NCBI GenBank assembly: GCA_902702965.1
Contig: CACRXP010000049.1
Location: 1,007,591-1,071,590, forward strand
Source of the DNA: Spirometra erinaceieuropaei
Lineage: Eukaryota > Platyhelminthes > Cestoda > Diphyllobothriidea > Diphyllobothriidae
DNA length: 64,000 nucleotides
Direction of reading: 5' to 3'
Below the pieces are notes generated by a model. That model did not search any database, had not been told where the DNA came from, and saw only the letters and a list, made by a program, of their open reading frames with translations. This document shows, piece by piece, positions 13,401-26,800 of the stretch. The first letter of the stretch is position 1. Every line of letters starts with the position of its first letter. The translations under genes and the position numbers were made by a program.

Positions 13401-16400
13401 ACTTCAGTGGAGCCTTGCAAAAAGCGCGACAACGGCAACGAGACTTCAGGAAGAAATTGCCCTGAAAGTTGTAACATTGGTTTCAGGCATCCGACAATCA
13501 AAGGGTATTTATTGACATAGATTTAACGTTTCTGGATGTTTTTGAAACATTTGGCGGTGTAAACTTTTTAAAATAAATGAGTTACCTACGCCGGGCACCG
13601 GGAAGACACAGTTCGGTGCAAATAACGTCAAGTAGCCGTAGCTACCTCTGACTACCATTTGCTTGTAGTTGGCAAGAGAGGCCAGATTTAGAATAGAGAC
13701 AAATCCATTGGCATCTTAAAAGAAAAAAATTGTTATCTAATTTGTAATCTTTCGAGTACATTAATACTGTTTTCTTACACCTAACGGTTTTGATAGTTTT
13801 AAAATAACTGAACACTCTGTCGGCCATTGCACAAGCGCTACAATTAAGCCCCTTAATGTTTTAATGGAATTTTAAAAAATGGATTATTTATCAATTGAAA
13901 AATGAGGTTCCTTGTTTTTTAGCGTTTTTCGGTCGAATGTGGTTTGGTAGTCCCACCTAAAGTAAACAAACCCCAGTCACCTCTAACAAGGAACCGGCGG
14001 TAATAGGGCTTTTTACAGATGGGGTCGGGGAACGTCCAGGCGACGAGGTCAAGTCGTTATATGCTAAATAAAAGCTATTAGAAATGCGCGGTTGTACTCT
14101 GAATCGATGGAAAATAGTTGCGCTAACCCCTAACCATAACCCCTAACTCTAACCCCTAATCCTAAACTCTAACTCCTAACCCTGACCTATGACCCTAACA
14201 CCTAACCCTAACCCCTAATCATAACCCCTAACCATCAATATTAACTCTACCGCTTAACCCCAACCCCAATAGTATTGTGTCCATCAGGTGGGGCTACCAA
14301 ACATCATCTTACCCGTTTTTTTCAGAATTACAGTCATTTCAGTTCCATTTAATCGCCCACATTTTCGTCAGTACGAAGATATTGTTGTTGACAGGGAGAC
14401 GGGTTTGACTTTTTTACTACACTAGTGAAACAGCCTATCCATACGGCGAACAACAGCCAAAGAAATACTTCTAATGTACATGTCCAAAGAATTCGCAGAC
14501 GACCATGCTGTAAGAAACGTACTTAAGGAAATGTCATCCGAAATTCTTCGATGTATTCTCAGCTATAAGGGATTACCTGGGCAGTGTTGTAATACTGATT
14601 ATCATGCATTATGATCTTAAGGTCTGCTGGTCACTCTATGATCTCAGGTCTTGATGCGCAAAGGCTGAACCCGGTCAAAAACGACCAATTAAACGGTGTG
14701 TATATTGAAATATTTTTTCGAATATATGCACGAGTATTCTTTTTTGTTTTCATTTGGCGGCAATTATGGATGTAGTCAAATCGTTCATTCAGAAACGGGC
14801 TTTCTTTTGATCTTAAAAATGTATGCGGATTCTAAGACCTTTTAGGATCGTAAAATGACTATTTATACAACATTATACATGACTGTATAGTGGCGCTGCT
14901 TGTGTGATATATGACAAGGACGATATCTTTTGCGAAATGCAGGAGGTCTATATGATATATTCTTAATTGCATACAACAATACAAGAGTTTCTAATGTGAG
15001 GGATTTACATCTAGTAGTGTAAGAATCACCAAAGCATATGCCGCAGTAGGTTAAATTCGGTGTGATTAGGAAAATGAAAAACTAAAAGCATCTTGTCTTC
15101 GCGTGCACAGTTTCAAGGTGTAAAGTGCCATTAATTGTGGACAAGAAGGAATATTTATGCTTTATTTTTGCTATCAAATATATGTGAATTTATGGTGACC
15201 CCAGAATTGATGCGGACTTATGTCACTTAAGGAGTCCCTGTGTGTTGAGTGTGGTTTCCGCAGGCTTCGACAATGGACGTATTAAAGCAAGTATCCCGAA
15301 GTGACTGAAATACACTGAACTCATCCTGCGCAATGAATAGTATTACAGCCCCACCTGAGTTATCGATGTTAATCTAAAACACATTCAAATTTTCCGTTTG
15401 CACTCTAAGAGAGACGTCACCCGCAGCGGTTTGCCAAATTTTGCTTTCTATATATGGAATTTTTTGTGCCGTTTCATATACGTTTTGATAAAAACTGCTG
15501 AAGTTGTCCGCGCTAAATTTCGATATCTGGAAACATATTAGCACACACAACTGTAAGAAATTCAACTTACTTTCTGTAATGGAACAAGGCCTGCCTATTT
15601 CGGTGCCGTTAGCTGTGCAGATTCCATTTTCCACAGTCACGCGTACCTTGTCCAATTGAATCTTCTACGTTTAAAAAAATCAATTGCCTGACTAGGTTTA
15701 AAACTTAATAGTTCAAAATATCAGCAGCCATTTAGGATTTATTTATTTGCGCGGTTATACGGGCCTGGACAAAAGTTTAGAGATACGGAATAAGGCAACT
15801 GCCAGACTTTTATCATTCTTATTTTATGTTTTTATCCTTTTATTTTTTTTTCTTTTGTACCTCTTCTGCATGCCTTTAAGTTTCGTAAACTACTTATGAC
15901 CACCGATTTTAGTAGAAAAATGCATCTGTTCTGACAGACTGATGCCGTTTTGGTGGACGCTGTGTTTTGATCTTAAGCGTATAAAAAGTTTTTTTATTTT
16001 GCTTGCATGAATCATGAAAGGAGCATACTTAGAAGTTAATTACTGGCGTGCGATTTAGAAGGGCGGACGTGCATGATATTCACGCCCGCTTGGAACATTT
16101 ATTTATACTTATTTCAACTAGCCCATATTACTTGATCAAACAGCTCCGGTAGTTAGGACTCCAAATTTCAAAAGAATTCATCGGGGTATGGTTTCCCAGT
16201 CGTCAGTTGTCTAACAGAGTGTAGAAGTAAACTGCCATAAATATATAAGATCCAGCAGGATTATTGTACAATGTACTTACTGGTGAACGGGATGTTATAT
16301 ACCTCAAGGTCTGTGGTGGGTCACTTGTTTCTGTCACCACCCTTGACCCCCACACCTCTGGGGGTTTGCAGTCTGAAGTATAGCCGTGACCAAAAAATAT

Positions 16401-17597
16401 ATAAAAGCTCTTTATGTAGAAACTTAACTCAAATGATGTATTAGTTACAAATAACGACTTCCTCTAGACTGCACTAATTATTTTGATTTTAGAAAACTTT
16501 TAACCGCTAACTTCATACCGGATCGAAATGTTATGAGAAAATAGATAATTCTGATTCCACTAGGCGTATTTTAACTTATTTAGATGGTCAACAGCTGTCA
16601 GAAGTCCTTTACCGTTGCAGATGTTTGAAGTTGATCCCCAAGGTATCAATCTAACAACAGTAGTCATCCATTGCCTATCTCTCGGAAACGCAGTGGTGGT
16701 CTAATCCCAGAAACCTCGTCTATGAGTAAAGACCAGTACGTAGGAAGACATAATTTTTAAAATCTACTACCAACCACGTACGATCAGAAAGCAAAATTAC
16801 TGCATTCGGACGGGAATTCACAGTTTTCACTTCATGTGTTGCACGAAATCAAGCAACAAGAGCGTGCAATCGGACTATACTCTCACAGATGTCCACCAAG
16901 CCGGCCCGCCCACAACTTAGGTGACTTTACATCAACACCTCAAAAGCTTCTATGTGCCACAGATTTCCCAATATGAAGTGTCGCTCACTGGATAATGGAG
17001 TGTTCATTTAGAATCAAAGCACTGAAAAATACTTCAACTAACGAGCAGGCGAATATACATCCCACAACGTTTAACCATTTTACGCTGAGAGACGACAAGG
17101 TGCAGATGTTGACGAACGTGTCTACGATCGTACAAGTCTGATTCAGTACTAGGCTCGCCATATAATTGCGCCAAATAGCAGAAAATGCTTTTTGAGTCTT
17201 CCGAAGACCCTTCAGAAAGGAGTAAAGTCGCATCATTATCCGCCTATTTTTATTTCTCCCAAGCAGTGCTTTGCGAATGCATTTAGAACTTTTAGGATAA
17301 TTTATGCAGTGAAACAAAGCACCTAAAACGTATATGACTGTCCGGTTTTAGCTTAGTTGTAGCACATTCTAGCAGGCCACTAGACAGATTATGCTGGCTC
17401 ATTTTGCGCTCTGCTCATCTACCGCAAATATAATAAGAATTAAAAGAACTTCATTCACTCCGACTGCATTACACGCGTTACTGTACTCTAATTCTTAATT
17501 TCTATAGGGTGCACTTTTGTCTCTCATTCAGTTTTTGGGAAAATTCAAACTTACATATTACACGAATGACGAAAAGAAGAAAGAAGACCTGTAACAT
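7495..17597 (-). CDS. Gene L: secreted cysteine-containing protein, 8 coding exons, 253 aa (leftward member of divergent paralog pair)
   Basis: Coding exons in transcript order are 17597-17555, 16372-16281, 15664-15571, 13714-13590, 9214-9136, 8320-8183, 7836-7807 and 7655-7495 (stop TGA). Lengths are 43, 92, 94, 125, 79, 138, 30 and 161 nt, summing to 254 codons. Intron phases are 1,0,1,0,1,1,1. Every junction is GT-AG and most donors read GTAAGT. Exon 1 encodes a signal peptide (MLQVFFLLFVIRVI). Recognisable blocks are VWGSRVVTET, NGIC...GRPCSITE, VVCKW...GTFC, WFSGIFQRG, SITVDWTQTG and RAPEDAVCF. Sequons NGT and NDT suggest N-glycosylation of an exported protein. The family is not recognised and no catalytic motif is seen. 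Support comes from gene R, which repeats the exon lengths, phases and motifs (about 45% identity by eye, leaving out exons 1, 4 and 8). Exon 8 is the least certain. Introns hold a foldback element and a MITE. Confidence 0.82.
10224..11190. mobile_element. Foldback (long inverted repeat) element, copy 1, in an intron of gene L
   Basis: Arms of about 370 bp (10224-10597 and 10837-11190) are inverted copies: the left starts GAGTGAGTGACCGAT and the right ends with its complement. Both arms carry the GCGGCATAAT, CTCCTGTAGAAA and CATGCATTTTT blocks. A spacer of about 240 bp holds a 63-codon open frame (10617-10808). The element is homologous to those at 34164-35085 and 52288-53292. No transposase or clear target duplication is seen, so it is probably a non-autonomous DNA element. 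Confidence 0.8.
13942..14302. mobile_element. MITE with telomere-like CCCTAA array, copy A
   Basis: The terminal inverted repeats read TTTGGTAGTCCCACCT at the left and the complement of TTTGGTAGCCCCACCTGA at the right. The interior has a unique half (about 13960-14120) and a degenerate tandem array of CCCTAA/CCCCTAA-type units (about 14121-14270). A second copy with the same ends, order and array is at 62289-62609. It lies in the intron between exons 3 and 4 of gene L. Being bounded by inverted repeats, the array is element cargo rather than a chromosome end. Confidence 0.8.
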
Positions 17598-17847
17598 TTT
17601 ACCTCATTTAACGAGTTTTGCAATTTAAATAGTTCGCTTTGTCTGCAACTTCACTGGTCAGCCATGGCCCACTTAAATGCCTGCGCTGTAATGCGCATTG
17701 GAAGATGTGATAGGCCATTTTCCAGATGATTCTTTATGAAAGTTCACACAAATTGCAGAGTACGCATTTGAATGGTTCCTTGGAGGCCATTTGCTTGACA
17801 GACAAATGAGCCCATTTAAATTGCTCGACCTACTGAAGAGGATGACA
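17598..17847. promoter_or_regulatory. Bidirectional intergenic promoter region with inverted, conserved ~83 bp blocks
   Basis: This 250-bp gap separates the start codons of genes L and R. Read toward each ATG, both sides carry GCATTTRARTGG, then CAGACAAA exactly 35 bp after the start of that block, then ATTTAAATTGC. ATTTAAATTG ends 23 bp (gene L) or 24 bp (gene R) before the ATG. The blocks lie at 17680-17598 (minus) and 17764-17847 (plus). ATTTAAAT could serve as a TATA-like element, which would imply a very short 5' leader. Alternatively, AG dinucleotides just before each ATG could accept a spliced leader. The conservation and spacing are seen directly; the promoter role is inferred. Confidence 0.65.
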
Positions 17848-20800
17848 ATGTTGAGGGCCTTAATTTTTATTTATCTTATTCGTGCTATATGTAAGTACGC
17901 ATATTGCTATCTGAAATGCATGTTTTGGGTGAGGTTTGTAGGCTCAACAGGAAAACAGGGGACACAAGATAAAAAGTAAAATAACGTATGGAGTATTAAA
18001 ACGTAGTTTAGATTGAAATTTGAATTGAGTCTTTCCTTCTATTTGATTTACACTTAAAAATACTTTGTTAACCAGGACTGGCGGTCGTGAAATTAATTTC
18101 TGAAAGTTCACATCTTATATTATCTAGAAGTCTGTACTTCTGAAAAAGTACTCAATTTTTTCGCAATGCCTGATTAAACTACACCTTCTAGTATGAATAG
18201 TATTCGCATTGTTGCAACAACTGTGATGGCTACGAGAGAATAACAGCCGTTACGCAGCATACAAAGCAGTAAGCGCAAAGACTATTGTCCAGGAACATCT
18301 TTGCCATTACTGTGCAGTCTCGTGTGCCAAACTAAATGAAAACCTGCTAGATGTGTTCAATGAGAAAACTGAAACATCTGCAAAGGTTAATTTTAATGTG
18401 GATAGCATGCAAACCAGTAAAACACCAACGCTCAAAGTCTTAAATATGAAAACTCAATCAAAATTATTGCGACGTTGTAGAAACATCTTACCCATGCTTC
18501 TAGCTAGAAGAGATCGCTTCAGCAGAGCAACACTAATAATGCGTTTTAGAAACGTTTCAGGGTAGGCAAAGACCTCTTCACGCAGCTTTTACGATAATTG
18601 GTTCTGCAACTGCTTCATAATTTTGATGTGTCGCATAAAAGTTCCTTTGCTACTCTGTATCTGTATAACCTTGTTTGTCTGCCCCAAGTGTTATGTAACG
18701 GCCGCTTGTTGTTATTAACATTCCAGAGGATTTTAATTTGACCTGCTGCGTTTACAAGTGTACATCCTAAATGTCCGCAGGGAGGTTATATGTATAACAG
18801 ACTTTGCCAGATTGGTCTTCTTTTTCAACTTTTTCTTGACTTTAGAATATGCAATGTGTACAATACTCTAAACACAGGTGCTTTGCTGTCACCGTTCATA
18901 TACCGTACGGTATTTGTGCATAACCAACCAACTAGCTTATTTTCTACAATGACTGAGACATTTTTACGCCGTGCTAGAACTTTAACCAAATCATCTATTT
19001 TTTTCATTTTCATTCCGTCGACTTTTGACCTTAGTGATTTCTACGAACGTTTGACATAGTTTTGGGCCGCACTTTCACTCTGATTCATTGACGGGCAGAT
19101 TGATTTTGAAAAATAGAGTACGAGTGAGGTCGGACTAGAGTCTGTTCCGAATTCGCTTATGACAACCACCATCACACAATGTTCATCGAGCGGGTCGCTT
19201 TTCAGCTAGTATTCTTCGAATAGGGGAGGCACCAAAGTATCCACTCCAATGCCTAGGGATTTCTAAAAGCATTGCTTCCTTCTGACGGCGCTGTCCTGTC
19301 GAAATATCCGAAGTCCTTGTTGGCGTGCGTATGGACCAGTTCTGTAACTGATTTACCAAGAGGCTTGGGTTCAGACATCCCTTATTAATCAGACTGCATT
19401 TAGAAAAAATTAAGGAGTATGCGAAGTAGACTTTCCGAAACATGTTTGGAAAATTTACTTTGCTGAAGTTTAGTGTGCTTAGAAGACGGATCCATCCTGA
19501 AGAACTAGCAATAAAACCTTCACTATTTACTTCCATTTGAGCATGACCACTCTGCGAAAAAAAGATTTAGGCAACCAATAACCAGAAGACATTATGACTT
19601 ATTCCTGAGCGGTGGTTAAAAAAATTAAAGTGTCAAACAAGTAGGTCTGTTATTTTACGTGAGACAAAAATTGTCAGCAGAGAAACGAATTACCCCTTTT
19701 TCAAGCGCAAAACACCTTTCAAATCATTTTCATTTAAGACCTTTTGAGCCGCCATATCCAACGAGTTAGCAAATGGTTTGGGAAATGCCCAAGTTATTTG
19801 AACTGACCGATTTTTAATCGACGGATTTGAGTTCTGTCTATTTCACACGGATTCTTCTACGGCAAATGTAAACAAGCTTTTCTCAAGCAAGATGAAAGGT
19901 ACAGTCTTAAAGTTAAATCAAAGTGCAAACGGCTGTTTTCAAAAATATGATATCAAAATCTAAATTGGGACAAGCAGCCGTGCAAATATAGTACCTACTA
20001 ACAACCAAAGAATACCATTTGCTTGAGACCGGCCAATAAAATGTCTCTATTTTCGCTGTTATGAAGTATTTTGCTCCAAGTTTAGATGGTCAGTCTCAAA
20101 CAGTGTGGGGCTCTTCAGTGGTTACCGAAACCCATGGCCCTTCACGTCTACTGCATTATATAACCACAAAAGCTCCCGTAAGTCAGATGTTGATACGCTT
20201 TACAGTGTTTTAAACCTTTTGATCAATTTATTTTGAAACAGACGCTAATGAATAGGTCGGCGTAAACCATAACCCTGATCGAGTATTCAAACAACAATAA
20301 ATGTTTGATACAATGTAAATGATGCATTAAAAACGCCAAATGACATCGGTCGCTTCGAGGGACTTTTGAAAATACCTGAGAGCTTGTGCAAGACGTAAAT
20401 AGCCAGTGCAAGAGTCAATAAGGCTTTTGAGGCAAAAAGTCAGTCGCACATATAAACAATACAAAATAGTTATGAAATCCAACGGGCTATCAAATTGAAG
20501 ACTGTGAGCTGCAGGGTCTAAGGAATAAACGCACAAAACACGAAAAAACTAGCAGAAAACATTTTATAAAACTGGCACTACTTTAGTATCAATTAGTGGG
20601 CGACTGCGTCGGCCAAATTGCTTCATGAATAAAATTCAGGTATACATTAGAGGGCATTAAGACGTAATCATACTATCATTCCAATAAGGAGGTCGACTTT
20701 GCATACGTGAGCCATAGAAAACCGGTAAGGCTAAGTTTGGAATAAACAACTTTTTTGAAGAACATGATGTACAGCACAGAAAGCCACTTTCGACGATCAT

Positions 20801-23800
20801 GTGGACGAGACCGCCAAAACCAAAAAATTAAAAACGATTTTGCTTAAATTATAAGAGACCACTACCGGATCCGGATCGGTAAAGGCACAATATTTCCACG
20901 GTATTTGATAAAGCGCTACCTTTTGCAATAGTCCTCGGACCAGTCCAGTGCATATAGGAGTTTGGCTCTACGGTTGAACTCCGTTAGCGGTATCCTTCGA
21001 AACCTTCCATAAAACAGAGGCCCACCAAAAAGCGCACGTGAATACTCGAACAGTTGCAAAAAACATTGATCTTCTAGTTATCAGACAGAAAATAAAAGAG
21101 GAGAAGCACTCGGAAATTATATAATATAAATAGAAGGTCAGTTTAATGATGCCAGATCCAATCAGATTCAGAAGCTCTGACAGTGAAGTAGGGGATACAG
21201 AAAACACAAAGGCTCGACTTCAGGGAATCCATCCCCACAGCATTTCAGGTGAATATTCGCTAATAATAACTTTCACGTGATCAGACATATCACGAAGCGT
21301 TGAACATCGTGGTTTGGGATGCTTTTAACTGATGGTACAAGGCAGGCCTCGCAGTTAGCCCCGGGTGTGTACGTGGTGTTGTAGATTGGCGGGCGATGTT
21401 TCGGGCTCATTGGCTCCTTCATAATATGTCCCCTATGGTGATCTCACACATGTGAGATTCGAACCCGCACCCCGTATCAGATGGCTGACCGGCTCGGAAA
21501 GAAGATTCACGTCTGGAAGACGAAAGGGGGTGGAGTCGACTTTGGCGACTACGTGCCCACAGCACTCTGGGTCTATTCCTGATTACAAAACATCTGACGC
21601 GCTTTGAAACTACTGCTAGTCGATAAAGACCGCAATTTGAACAGCTGTCAGTCGAGGGCATAACTCGCTCCGTCTTTTAGGACAATTAGCCAGGTTGCAA
21701 AGGCTCCTTCTTAATGAGACCCCTACGAGATCCTACTCAACCGGGACCCAAGCTCTCGCTTTTTTGCTATGTTGAAATCCTGGCCAATCCTGTGCAGATC
21801 AGGTCGTGTGAAGTACGCGCAGACAGGTTATTTAGTCTTTTCAACCAATGCGTCCGACCCCACTCCCAGTCTTTTTGACCCTGTTTTGACATCGGACACA
21901 CAACGGTGAGGGAAGTCAGAGTTCGGCAGATGCTGCTGAAGTCTGCGATCAACCCAGCCGGTCAATTAACTGATGATGTTGGGTGCTGCTGAGTCTGTTC
22001 TGGTCGTTACGCTGTTAGTGGTGGCCAGGTCGCTGGAGGGCGAGTTAGTTGCGCTGATGACGGGAAAGTAGTCAGAGTCTCGACAATGTGGTGAATTTAT
22101 CTGCCATGGATGCCCATTTGGCCGAATAAGTCCATGCGGTGAATGAATGTGCGTGGGCAATGCGAAAATTTGAGGGGACTGCGGTGGATGCATAGTAGGG
22201 TTTCTTGCACTGGTGCTTCTGTCATTGTACGATGGATTCGCAATTGAGTGACCAGGGCGGTACGCGTGATAAAGGTGTGATCACAGTGGGGCAGGTTTGG
22301 ATTAAGTCCACATTGTTGGTGGCGAGCGTGGTGGTTGACGGGAAGTCGGGAGTTTTCTCACCAGTGGTGGGGGTTACCGATGTGGCAGTCGACGCTGCTG
22401 TCATCGCCGGCGTTCGGGCAGGTATAGTAAGTTGGTAGGGGTCGACAGTGTCGTCTGGAGCGTCATGGCACTAGGAGTGCGATCACCGGTGGTGGTGATG
22501 GTGGTAGTCGCCATCTTGGGGATTGGTGCGGAGGTGACAATGAGGGCGTTCGTGTAGCAGGCAGCGTTGTCAGGATGCTGTTTCACTGGGTCTTGCGATG
22601 TCTGAAGATTCCTATCCATGTAGGGGATGTCCGGGGACAAGATTAGAAGGTTTGGGCGCTGGGGTTTTGGGTCCGCAAGGTCCGGTTTTCTTTGTAGATT
22701 GCCTCTGCAGTCTCCAATACTCTTCTCCAGGCTGGTGGGTCCTACGCGAGGTCATCTCAGGTCGCCATATCAATTCGTAGATCCTAAGGGGACATACTCA
22801 GGTCATCCTTGTAGCATTGCTTTTGTCTATCTATTCGGCAGGCAACCGAAGCGATGTCGCCTTAGAGGAGTCTCCGGAGTTGGCGCTCGTCGTCCAGGCT
22901 CGGGGAGTGGTCGCTCCATCCCTGTTAGAGTTGCCTAAGGATGGCGTGGAGGATGAGGATTCCGGTTCGTTCCGAGACTTCCTTATCGACAATCCTGTAC
23001 TGCGACCTCACCTATAGGACTTTTCAGAGATAGCTGAGGTGAAATTGACTGAGATTCCTGGTTTGATTATTGCAGACTGTCCATATTTTGTCCCGCAATG
23101 TAAGGTTGTCAGGACGACCAGTCGGTATATTTTGAATTATTTGTTGGTCTGAAGTCCGCGGCTGTTCCAGATGGAGTATTTCAGCCTGGCTGGGTATGAA
23201 AATCCTCTGGGACACTTCGTCGTGATTTTGATTTTGCGTGGGTGTACGGTATAAACAGGCGAAACAGGTCAAGGTTTGGATTTGGGTGCCGCCGACAGTG
23301 ATGCGAGGGGGTCGTATTCAGTGTTGAGTGACGGCTGACGCATGACCGTCGTTGTGTCCGTGTTGATGACCAGCCCGAATTTGGCGGCACAGGTCTGCTT
23401 CTGAGGCTGTGCTGAGAGTACAAGCGATCGCGGTGAAAAGATCGCAGACAGCAGTCCTCAGTCGACGCTTCAGAGTCTTCATGCGTCGGTTATTGAGAAT
23501 TGGCCATTGGTCCTGTATGCCATGCGAATCCCCGGGTGCTTATCACTGTAGACGTCGAGCATCATGGCAGAGGGCATGAGACTACAAAGGGTGGGGACGG
23601 ATAGGCAGCCATGCTTCATTCCGTTGGTCACTGCATTTGATGTTTTTTTTCTTGAACCGCTTTGGCCTCGTGTGCATTCCCATTGATCTTTAACAGTCAT
23701 CTGCTATGAACATGGTCGACCTGAGTTGATAAGCTAATGGCCAGTTTTCATTTCATCTGCAGCATGGAATAAAAATTCGTGATGGCCTACATAGAAGCAT

Positions 23801-26800
23801 TAAAGAAGTCATATTCGGCCAGCGTACTTTTTCGATTGCTCCTCGTAACGCTTGTATAATAATATAAGTAATTTGCCGATAGCATGGTTATGACAGTTCC
23901 GATATAACAGAAGCAGAGGCAGTTACTGTTTAGTTCAGTTCGGGACATGGGGAAAGTAATGTTTGTGTTTCGTTGCTTTAACGCATTGTAGCAGAATGCG
24001 GGTATGACTATGAAGGTTTAATTTGGGCCAGGGAGCCTGGATAACATTAACAAACGCCTTCTGTGAAAGCAAGATTTGGTTGGTTACCTGCACGGCCACC
24101 GCTTCTGACGTCGCAAGTATCCGCTGTCGCAGGAATTCGGAGTGCCTCACCGGCACCCTTTAAGGCGGACTGGCTAAATCGAAGCATAGAAAAATCTACT
24201 TCTAGCTCAAGTTTGGCTCTCTTGGTTGACATCGTATACAGGCAGACATCAGCCAAGCATTTTGAGACATCTACAAAGTGCCGGCGAGGCACACCAAATC
24301 CCTGCGACGGTAGAGGCGGTAGCTATACGGCATTATAAGCAGTACTCACTGGCAGTCTCTTCTTTTCTCTTCTCTCCTGTCATGAACTGAACTGATTTAT
24401 AATAACCCCTGGTTCTGACATAGCTGAAGGCTCCTAACTTTGCCCATGACTATTATTTAATTGCTGCTACCGGAAATTACGTATATTAATGTACGGGCCT
24501 TGCGAAGAACAATCGAAAATTTGCTGTGCTTACTTACACGTCTATCGACACGAAGCTGTTTTTGTTGCTTGGCAAGCATAAAAATTTTCTAGCTATAGGC
24601 GCTAAGTAAAAATTCTACCTTAAAATACTCTCATGCAGGCTCTTGTGAATATTCTAATCTAAATCTGGCACTCGAGGATTACAGGCAATACTGACTACAG
24701 ATTCATTTTTCTGTAAAAATGCACAGGGTTTTTCTTTCGTTTTGTTCAGTTGCATTCAAATAACTGCAAAGACCTCCAGGAATACGGAGAACATGCGTAG
24801 CAGATTTCCAAGACGAATAAAAATTAGTTTTTGTCAACGAGTCAAATGTATTTCTCTTATTATCCTTTTGGTCACGTTATCACCTAAGAAAGCCGCCAGA
24901 CAAATACCAAACAAGCATTAGTTGACCGCCATCTAGTAGTCTTTTGTGGCCCAAAATGATTTTTTGGCTTTTTCAGTTACCTGTTTTCATCAAAGCATTG
25001 TTCCTTGAGGTCGAAATTAATCTAGCATACCAAACATCATTTGTTTCAATTTACGTTCTTCCTTTTAGGTCATAAACCTTGATGAAAAATCTCTAAAAAT
25101 AAAAAATGGAGCGTGCTATGTATCCGATGAAGAAGTTGGAAAACCCTGTTCAGTTACCAATAGTATGTGCTTTTGTGTTTATATTGATACCCAGCCCCGA
25201 AATCTAAACGTTTTGCCAAGGTTATCTTAACAAACTTACCAAAAGTCTCGGAATGGTGTGATCTTTACGAAATTCTGCATTATTAGCATTTACTTATTTA
25301 TATTTCAGAAATAACACCCTGTTATCGATTACCGTCCTGCATTGTATCTTTTTCATAAACTGAACTCTTTCCTAGTCCCATTTACCTGTGCTGGATCGCT
25401 ATGAGTATTGGGGTGCAACTGTTTACAAAGCTTACTAGTCAAATGAACCTAAAATTTATATTCCTATAGTTAAAAATTAGCTATTTGGGCAGTACATGGG
25501 AAGTTGTTCATCTTTGACTGATAGCATAATTCCAGGGCCTTGAGATGATAGAAGTACGCTCAAAAGATTATAGTTCACAGTGTCGACATGTCCTTGTTTA
25601 ATTTAACAGGGAGGACTTTTGCTTGGTTTAAAATACTGACGACGCATGCATTATCTAAAATCGCAGACATGCTATACCGATATTCTACTGTTGCATTACA
25701 CATCTGTGAGGGGTTCAGCTCGTCTGTGCGTCATCCCATCGTTTCCTGTGTGCTTTCTGGTGGATGTCTGCTCAGATTTCGGATCAGGCCCCTAAATTTT
25801 CATTGCGAATGATTCACTCCGTGAAGGCCCATTCATTTCTATCGATGTAGAAAGTGCAAATGACACACTAGTCCATGTGTGAATTCTTTTGAGACTAATG
25901 GGTTAACTTGGCAGAAACGCCCATCATCTTTGAAAATTTCATTCAACTTAACTGTGCGTTTTCTGCTTAAGTCCCCTATAAGCTTAATAAAATTATTTCG
26001 CGAACAACCAAACTTTCATCTGTCTTTCAGCTTCCGATGGATTTTTAACGGAACTCCAAATTTCCTCTGTGACCAAACATAAACAGCTAGTCGTGTCCGG
26101 CCACGTCTCGCACACCACATTTTTTGCTCCAAATTGTGTATTTCCGGAAGCACTGGCAGGTAATACCTAACGTATCACCATTGCTTTTGACATCCTCTGT
26201 TCAGATGCTTTTAAATTTAAGAAAGTCTTTAAACGCAACTGCAATAGGAGTGGAACATACGGTTATAATGTTTAAACCATTTAAAGAATCATTTCTACCC
26301 TGTGGACATGAGACACATATGTTATTGTTTCAGATGAAGTTATTCCAGGGCCCTCGTTACCACTCTTCCGGTTTATGAAAGGATTTAGCGAGGTCAATAT
26401 AACTTTTGCAATGTCTGTTAGCAGAGATGATCTTCCAGTAAGTTGAATTAATTTTGCGTGAAAATATTTGGAGTTGAATTTTCAGCTCACAGGAAATATT
26501 GCTGAGCAATAGTAGGGTCTTAGGCCATATGGGCTTGGCAGATATTCATTAAAACTATTTTTAGAATAGCGTCACTCATTCAAATGTAGTATTTGTAAGA
26601 CCGGAGCGACGAATAGGAGCCAGTAGAGGCAAATAGGTTAAAAAGGCGGTCGCTGTGCTAAGTTGTCAGGTTTATTGGTAAAAGACAAAAACTTCACCTC
26701 ATTGATGAACACTATTGTTGATCAGCATTTCCCACAACTTTTATAACGCTGTTCCTTCGAGTTTGGCTCTCGTACGATTACATAATGATGTGGGCTTTCC

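Noticed and set aside
14121..14270. Chromosome end or true telomere
   Set aside because: The CCCTAA-like array is degenerate, short, and enclosed by MITE inverted repeats that recur at 62 kb.
15374..15655. Minus-strand 93-codon open frame taken as a single gene
   Set aside because: Its first third is exon 3 of gene L; the rest is intron read-through past a GTAAGT donor at the conserved phase-1 position.
18315..18425. Candidate exon 2 of gene R (SCAKLNENLLDVF frame)
   Set aside because: The phases fit, but the donor (GTTAAT) is poor and there is no similarity to gene L exon 2; the exon at 20086-20177 matches in length, phase and sequence.
21966..23423. Host Ser/Thr/Pro-rich protein genes on either strand
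   Set aside because: The frames are fragments of a decayed RTE-like LINE with RT and zinc-finger remnants; plus-strand frames are shadows.
24047..24340. Overlapping 81- and 91-codon frames on both strands as a gene
   Set aside because: GC-richer patch without domains, splice partners or a repeated copy in the window; coding status cannot be supported.
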